36,693 nucleotides of DNA from Pseudomonas sp. HMWF021 (lineage in GTDB: Bacteria > Pseudomonadota > Gammaproteobacteria > Pseudomonadales > Pseudomonadaceae): NCBI RefSeq assembly GCF_003061005.1, contig NZ_QAIK01000027.1:1-36693 (forward strand). Reading direction: 5' to 3'. Position 1 is the stretch's first letter; each line of letters opens with the position of its first letter. The notes under the pieces were generated by a model. The model was given only the letters and a program-made list of their open reading frames with translations. It did not search any database and had not been told where the DNA came from. Position numbers and translations under genes: made by a program. Below, in pieces: positions 32,122-36,693 of the stretch.

Positions 32122-33419
32122 TCATCATTCATTCGGAAACCAACCAGCACACCATTGCGCAGAACCTTGGGCGTTCGGAGTACAGCTATTACTTCGTGCT
32201 CAAGGAATATCGCCCGGTGCTCGAGCGCCTGGGGCGGGTGGTCGAAGTCAGGGACCCGGCGCAGGAAGTCGACGCGTTGTACCTGGAGTGCCTGGCTCGC
32301 GGCGAACCTTGCGTGTTCCTGTCGTTCTCGCCGCCGCATCGCACCCCGTTGCACCTGGCCTGCCCGACGCTGCCGGTGTTCGCGTGGGAATTCAGCACCA
32401 TCCCCAACGAGCCGTTTGCCGGTGAGCCGCGCAACGACTGGCGCACGGTGTTGCGTGCCTCTGGCGCGGCGATCACCCACTCCAGCTACACGGTCAACGC
32501 GGTGCGCGAGGCGATGGGCGAGGATTACCCGATCGTTGCGGTGCCGGCTCCGGTGTGGGACCGCTTTGCCGCTCGCGGCGCGCAATGGCAGGGCGAGCCG
32601 CAGAGCGGCCCGCTGCGTCTGAAGATCAAGGGACTGGTGGCCGACAGTCGTCAGCTCGACCTCGATGCCTTCGGCCCCGAGCACCTGCGCCGTGGCACCG
32701 GCATCGATTTTGCGGCGCCGGTGACCGAGCAGGAGTTGCTGCTTGACGGTGTGGTTTACACCTCGGTGTTCAACCCCGGCGACGGACGCAAGAACTGGGA
32801 GGACATGCTCAGTGCATTCTGCGTGACCTTCCGTGAAAACGACGACGCCACGCTGGTGCTCAAGCTCACCCACCACGATGCCGAACTGGCGCTGAGCGAT
32901 ATCCTTCATCACCTGTACAAGAACCAGTCCTACCGTTGCCGCATCGTGCTGATCTACGGCTATCTGGCGGATGCGGATTACGAACGGCTGGTGCAGGCGA
33001 CTCGCTATGTGGTCAACACCTCCTACGGCGAAGGGCAGTGCCTGCCGCTGATGGAGTTCATGTCCTGCGGCAAACCGGCGGTGGCGCCACGCACGACGGC
33101 AATGATTGATTATCTGAGCGTCGACAATGCGTTCCTGATCGAGTCCACCGACGAACTGACGGCCTGGCCGCACGACCCGCGCAAAGCCTTCCGCACCTTG
33201 CGTTACGTGACCAACTGGGCGTCTTTGTGCGTGGCCTATCGCGCCAGTTACGAGGTCGCGAAACACGATCCGCAACGTTATGCACGGATGGCTGTTCAGG
33301 CCGTGAGCAGCCTGCAGGGTTTCTGCAGTCAGGCGGTGGCGGAGCAGCGATTGCAGGTGTTTCTCGCGCAGTTGTTCGAGCGCCAGCCTGCTGCAGATGT
33401 CGAGGTGCCCGGCCCATGA
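32115..33419 (+). CDS. Glycosyltransferase, GT4-like, short paralogue
   Basis: The 434-aa product is a tandem paralogue of the preceding gene. It shares the N-terminal block NLGRSEYSYYFVLKEYRPVL, the FAWEFSTIPNEPF strand, SVFNPGDGRKNWEDMLSAF and the donor-site GEGQCLPLMEFMSCGKPAVA. It lacks the ~100-residue insertion. It begins 7 nt before the upstream gene ends and its stop overlaps the acyltransferase start (ATGA). It probably adds a sugar to the rhamnan or to a linked repeat (inference from position). The pair likely arose by duplication and diverged in the middle region. Confidence 0.85.
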   Translation: MLIIIHSETNQHTIAQNLGRSEYSYYFVLKEYRPVLERLGRVVEVRDPAQEVDALYLECLARGEPCVFLSFSPPHRTPLHLACPTLPVFAWEFSTIPNEPFAGEPRNDWRTVLRASGAAITHSSYTVNAVREAMGEDYPIVAVPAPVWDRFAARGAQWQGEPQSGPLRLKIKGLVADSRQLDLDAFGPEHLRRGTGIDFAAPVTEQELLLDGVVYTSVFNPGDGRKNWEDMLSAFCVTFRENDDATLVLKLTHHDAELALSDILHHLYKNQSYRCRIVLIYGYLADADYERLVQATRYVVNTSYGEGQCLPLMEFMSCGKPAVAPRTTAMIDYLSVDNAFLIESTDELTAWPHDPRKAFRTLRYVTNWASLCVAYRASYEVAKHDPQRYARMAVQAVSSLQGFCSQAVAEQRLQVFLAQLFERQPAADVEVPGP

Positions 33420-34570
33420 ACGGCAAACGCATTCTCGACATTGAAGTGCTGCGCGCCGTCGCGGTGCTGGGTGTACTGTTCCATCATCTGCAGGGCAGCC
33501 TGTTCACCGATCCGGTGCCGCTGCTGGAGAAAATCCACGGCTGGGCGCAGCCGTGGTGGGGCGTTGACCTTTTTTTCGCCATTTCCGGGTTCGTCATCGC
33601 CCGTAGCCTGATTCCGGCGTTGCAGGGGTGCAGCAACCGTCGGGAATACTGGGAGCAGACGCGCAACTTCTGGCTGCGTCGGGCTTTTCGGCTGTTGCCG
33701 TCGGCGTGGCTGTGGCTGGCGCTGATGTTGCTGGCGTGCGTGTTCCTCAACCGCTCAGGTGCATTCGGCACGCTGCACGCCAACCTGCAGGCGACGCTGG
33801 CGGGCGTGCTGCAGTACGCCAACTTCCGTTTCGCCGACAGCTTCTTTCATTACGAGTACGGCAGCAGCTTCGTCTACTGGAGCCTGTCGCTGGAAGAGCA
33901 GTTCTACCTGCTGTTTCCGCTGCTGATTCTGCTGTGCCGCAAATATCTGGTCTGGGCCTTGCTGGCGCTGGTGGCGGTGCAGTTGTTCACCCTGCGCACG
34001 CCGCTGTTGATGGTGATCCGCACCGATGCACTGGCCCTGGGCGTATTGCTGGCAATGTGGAGCGTGCAACCTTCCTGGCGCCGCTTCGAACCGACTTTTC
34101 TGCGTCGCTGGTGGGCCGGTCTCGGGGCATTTGTTGTGCTGGCCGGGGTGCTGAGCTACATGGCCACCGACCGGTTCACCTTCACCTCCTACCGTATCGG
34201 CGCCATCGCCGTACTCAGTGCGCTGCTGGTATGGATCGCGTCATACAACCGCGATTACCTGCTGCCGGCCGGTCACCTGCAACGGTTGATGGCGTGGATC
34301 GGCAGCCGCTCCTATGGCATCTACCTGATCCACATTCCCGCCTATCAACTGGTGCGTGAATTGATCTTCCGTTTGCAGAGTGCAGGCCTGCCCAGCCCCG
34401 CCGGGCATCCGGTGATCACGTTGCTGCTGGCATTCGGTCTGATCGTGCTGCTCAGTGAGCTCAATTACCGTTTCATCGAAATGCCGATGCGCAATCGCGG
34501 CAGTGCCCTGGTGCGCCGTCTCGGTACGTCGCGAACCGCCGTCCCATCCTCTGGAGCCACCTCATGTTGA
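33416..34570 (+). CDS. Membrane O-acyltransferase, OafA/YrhL type
   Basis: The 384-aa product is an integral membrane acyltransferase (acyltransferase 3 family) with about ten hydrophobic helices. The family R-x10-H motif is present: Arg13 in VLRAVAVLGVLFHHL and His24. Further marks are GVDLFFAISGFVIARSL, YWSLSLEEQFYLLFPLLILL (the SLxxEExxY region) and C-terminal RSYGIYLIHIPAYQLVRELI. Such enzymes acetylate surface sugars from the cytoplasmic acyl-CoA side. ATG 33416 overlaps the preceding stop by 4 nt and the methyltransferase start lies 7 nt inside its end, so it belongs to the same unit. The likely substrate is the rhamnan (inference). Confidence 0.9.
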   Translation: MNGKRILDIEVLRAVAVLGVLFHHLQGSLFTDPVPLLEKIHGWAQPWWGVDLFFAISGFVIARSLIPALQGCSNRREYWEQTRNFWLRRAFRLLPSAWLWLALMLLACVFLNRSGAFGTLHANLQATLAGVLQYANFRFADSFFHYEYGSSFVYWSLSLEEQFYLLFPLLILLCRKYLVWALLALVAVQLFTLRTPLLMVIRTDALALGVLLAMWSVQPSWRRFEPTFLRRWWAGLGAFVVLAGVLSYMATDRFTFTSYRIGAIAVLSALLVWIASYNRDYLLPAGHLQRLMAWIGSRSYGIYLIHIPAYQLVRELIFRLQSAGLPSPAGHPVITLLLAFGLIVLLSELNYRFIEMPMRNRGSALVRRLGTSRTAVPSSGATSC

Positions 34571-35382
34571 GCCTTTTGAAGAAACTCACGGCGCCGACGC
34601 CTGCCCCGGCAGCCGCGCAGTCTGCCGCCGACAAGGTCGATCCGTACATGCTCGGCCTGCACGACGCGATGCTCAGCGGCTGGTTCAACCAGCAGACCGG
34701 CGAGCTGTACAAGGACTTTGTGGTGAGCGCGCAGGACACCTTGCTCGATGTTGGCTGTGGCGACGGAGGCAACGTGCATTTCTGCGGCATGCGCGGGGCG
34801 AAGATCATCATTGCCGACATCGACGCGGCCAAGGTCGAGGCTACCCGCCAACGCCTGAGCGATACCCCGGCGCGCAGCGTCGAGTGTCACGTCACCGACT
34901 GCAACCCGTTGCCGATTGCCGATGCCACCGCCACCCGGGTGGTGTCCACCGAAGTCATCGAGCACGTCGACGACCCGGCGCAATTTCTCGCCGAACTGGT
35001 GCGCGTCGGCAAGCCAGGTGCGCTGTACCTGCTGAGCGTGCCGCATCCCAGTTCCGAAGACCTGCAGAAGGGCATTGCGGCGCCGGAGTATTTCCAGAAG
35101 CCCAACCACATTCGCATCATCAGCGAAGAGCAGTTCAAGGCGATGGTCAGCGACGCCGGGCTGGAGATCATCAGCCACAGCCAGTACGGTTTTTACTGGT
35201 CGATGTGGATGCTGCTGTTCTGGGAAGCCAAGGTCGATTTCAGCAACCCCGATCACCCGTTGCTCAAGCACTGGGCCGACACCTGGCAAGCGGTGCTGAA
35301 TTCGCCCCGTGGCGCGCAGATCAAGCAGGCACTGGATGCGGTGGTGGCAAAAAGTCAGGTGATCATCGCCCGCAAGCCCTGA
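34564..35382 (+). CDS. SAM-dependent methyltransferase (class I)
   Basis: The 272-aa product has a class I Rossmann methyltransferase fold: motif I LLDVGCGDGGN (residues ~60-70), acidic IIADID (motif II, ~76-81), and STEVIEHVDDPAQFLAELVRVGKPG (motifs IV-V, ~130-155). The C-terminal half has aromatic-rich SQYGFYWSMWMLLFWEAK. It is the last gene of the cassette, overlaps the acyltransferase by 7 nt and is followed by a REPIN. Methyltransferases at this spot in P. aeruginosa (PA5457, PA5459) are linked to common-antigen synthesis. The product may be an O-methyl rhamnose, either internal or as a chain cap. No kinase domain is present, unlike WbdD. Confidence 0.87.
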   Translation: MLSLLKKLTAPTPAPAAAQSAADKVDPYMLGLHDAMLSGWFNQQTGELYKDFVVSAQDTLLDVGCGDGGNVHFCGMRGAKIIIADIDAAKVEATRQRLSDTPARSVECHVTDCNPLPIADATATRVVSTEVIEHVDDPAQFLAELVRVGKPGALYLLSVPHPSSEDLQKGIAAPEYFQKPNHIRIISEEQFKAMVSDAGLEIISHSQYGFYWSMWMLLFWEAKVDFSNPDHPLLKHWADTWQAVLNSPRGAQIKQALDAVVAKSQVIIARKP

Positions 35383-35391
35383 GTCACTCTC

Positions 35392-35487
35392 CCCTGTAGG
35401 AGTGAGCCTGCTCGCGATGGCTGAGTGTCAGGCGACATCGATATCGATCGTTACTACGCCATCGCGAGCAGGCTCACTCCTACAGGG
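35392..35487. repeat. REPIN of a second REP family
   Basis: Two perfect 30-nt inverted arms (35392-35421 and 35458-35487) carry TGTAGGAGTGAGCC...CGCGATGGC, around a 36-nt loop containing ATCGATATCGAT. The family differs from the REPIN at 21029-21108. It lies 9 nt after the methyltransferase stop and before the DUF3142 gene and could end the cassette transcript. Confidence 0.93.
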
Positions 35488-35532
35488 ATTTGTGTACCCT
35501 GCATTTTTGTACCGGCAGGGAATAGGCATTTG

Positions 35533-36693
35533 ATGCGGTTCGGCTTTTCGATTTTGATCGCGGCGTTGCTGCTCGCTGCGTGCGAGCGGCATGACGCCCC
35601 CGCCCTCGATCAACAACTTTATATCTGGCAACGCCAATGGACTCCGGCTCATGACGCCGCCCTGCGTGACAGTCGCGAGAGCTTTTCGACATTGCGCGTG
35701 CTGGCCTTGCAGGCGTTCCCCAATGACGGCTGGCATCGTGCGCGTATCGATGCGCCGTTGCTCCAGCACGATGGCCGGCCTTTGATCGCGGTGATTCGCC
35801 TCGATGGTCAGCTCAAAAGTCTGGATCAATCGCAGGTCACGGCGCAGATTCTTCAGGTTGTCGCCGACTGGCAGGCGCAGGGGCTGACCCTGAGCGGCGT
35901 CGAAATCGACCATGACGCGGGCAACGCTCGCCTGGCGCAATACACCGAGTTCCTGACGCATCTGCGTTCCGCGTTGCCCGCGGCGTTGCCGCTGAGCATC
36001 ACCGCACTGCCGGCGTGGCTCGGCAGTCCACGGTTGCCGGCGCTGCTGGCAAGCGTCGACAGCAGCGTGCTGCAGGTGCATGCCGTCAGTGATCCGCGCC
36101 GCGGTTTGTTCAACCCTGAGCAGGCCCGGCGTTGGGCCAGTGACTGGGGGAAAATCAGCAGCAAGCCGTTTTATCTGGCGCTGCCGGCCTACGGTGTGGC
36201 GCTGTTGCCGGATGTCGATGGCGCCCCGGTGGTGGAGAGTGAAGTACCGCTCGAGCGCGATGGGCAACGCCGGGAACTGCTCGCTGATCCGTTGCAACTG
36301 AGCCAACTTGCAAAGGAGCTGCGTGAGGACCCGCCGGAGCATCTGGCCGGGCTGATCTGGTTTCGTTTGCCATTGCCCAACGATCGCCGCGCCTGGAGCC
36401 TGACCACGTTGCGCGCCGTGGCCGGCGGCGATGCGTTGCACAGTCGGCTCGACCTGAGCTTCAGCGAACACGATGGTCTCTACGACATCCACCTCGCCAA
36501 CCCGGGGAATCTCGACGCGCCCTGGCCTGCGCAATTGCGCGTCAAGGCCAGTGGCTGTGAAGGCGCCGATGCGCTCGCCGGTTACTCGTTGCAACAGAGC
36601 GCGGATCTGCTTACCTTCACCCGCCTGCGCGACGGTCGTCTGCCGGCGGGTGGACAACGCGCCATTGGTTGGGCGCGCTGTGCATTTATTGAT
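35533..36693 (+). CDS. DUF3142-like putative lipoprotein (3' truncated by window end)
   Basis: The frame from ATG 35533 stays open to the last base (387 codons, no stop), so the gene is cut by the window edge. The N terminus is a lipoprotein signal: hydrophobic FSILIAALLLAAC with the lipobox LAAC and Cys17. The body looks like a TIM-barrel glycoside-hydrolase-like protein of the DUF3142 kind: LRVLALQAFPNDGW, the acidic strand LSGVEIDHDAGNARLAQYTE, SITALPAWL and LQVHAVSDP. The residue after Cys17 is Glu, not Asp, which favours outer-membrane sorting. No substrate is known. Position next to the rhamnan cassette suggests, but does not show, a role in surface polysaccharide turnover. Assignment to DUF3142 is from memory of the family's motifs. 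Confidence 0.8.
   Translation, partial: MRFGFSILIAALLLAACERHDAPALDQQLYIWQRQWTPAHDAALRDSRESFSTLRVLALQAFPNDGWHRARIDAPLLQHDGRPLIAVIRLDGQLKSLDQSQVTAQILQVVADWQAQGLTLSGVEIDHDAGNARLAQYTEFLTHLRSALPAALPLSITALPAWLGSPRLPALLASVDSSVLQVHAVSDPRRGLFNPEQARRWASDWGKISSKPFYLALPAYGVALLPDVDGAPVVESEVPLERDGQRRELLADPLQLSQLAKELREDPPEHLAGLIWFRLPLPNDRRAWSLTTLRAVAGGDALHSRLDLSFSEHDGLYDIHLANPGNLDAPWPAQLRVKASGCEGADALAGYSLQQSADLLTFTRLRDGRLPAGGQRAIGWARCAFID

Overview
This window looks like chromosomal DNA of a Pseudomonas species of the fluorescens type. The gene order mnmE, mnmG, rsmG, parA, parB, atpIBEFHAGDC, glmU, glmR, glmS is the classic origin-proximal arrangement of pseudomonads. The proteins read as close Pseudomonas homologues, the DNA is GC-rich, and the intergenic repeats are of the REP/REPIN kind abundant in the P. 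fluorescens group. No tRNA, rRNA, CRISPR array, insertion sequence or prophage gene was seen, and apart from the two genes cut by the window ends no coding sequence looks broken.

Layout. 1-889: 3' part of mnmE. 890-1438: non-coding, with a cluster of DnaA boxes, a long inverted repeat and an AT-rich stretch (origin-like). 1439-5679: mnmG, rsmG, parA and parB (tRNA wobble modification, 16S rRNA methylation, chromosome segregation). 5680-12943: the complete nine-gene F1Fo ATP synthase operon, with a good candidate sigma-70 promoter in front of atpI, hairpins in several gaps, and a strong intrinsic terminator after atpC. 13061-17196: glmU, a DeoR-type regulator (glmR) and glmS, the UDP-GlcNAc precursor block. 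The glmS 3' end forms an apparently empty Tn7 attachment site. 17272-21018: a small accessory block with a LysR regulator, a glutathione S-transferase-like protein and a three-module flavin/2Fe-2S reductase.

21130-35382 is a D-rhamnan (common polysaccharide antigen, A-band) locus. A tightly coupled minus-strand operon reads rmd, gmd, wbpW, wzm, wzt, wbpX, wbpY, wbpZ. It makes GDP-D-rhamnose, polymerises it and exports the chain through an ABC transporter. A divergent plus-strand cassette of four overlapping genes holds two paralogous glycosyltransferases, a membrane O-acyltransferase and a SAM methyltransferase. These probably decorate or cap the polymer. The two arms share a roughly 430-bp control region. 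A lipoprotein gene of the DUF3142 type starts at 35533 after a REPIN and runs off the end.

The genes link functionally: glmU, glmR and glmS supply UDP-GlcNAc, the likely primer sugar for the lipid-linked rhamnan and a precursor of peptidoglycan and lipid A. The most unusual sequence-level signal is a large excess of perfect DnaA boxes (TTATCCACA) scattered through 1.1-21.7 kb, absent from the atp genes and from the rest of the polysaccharide locus. I found no clear new defence or mobile system. The best leads are the DnaA-box distribution, the tandem glycosyltransferase pair with a large insertion in one copy, and the DUF3142 lipoprotein beside the rhamnan locus.
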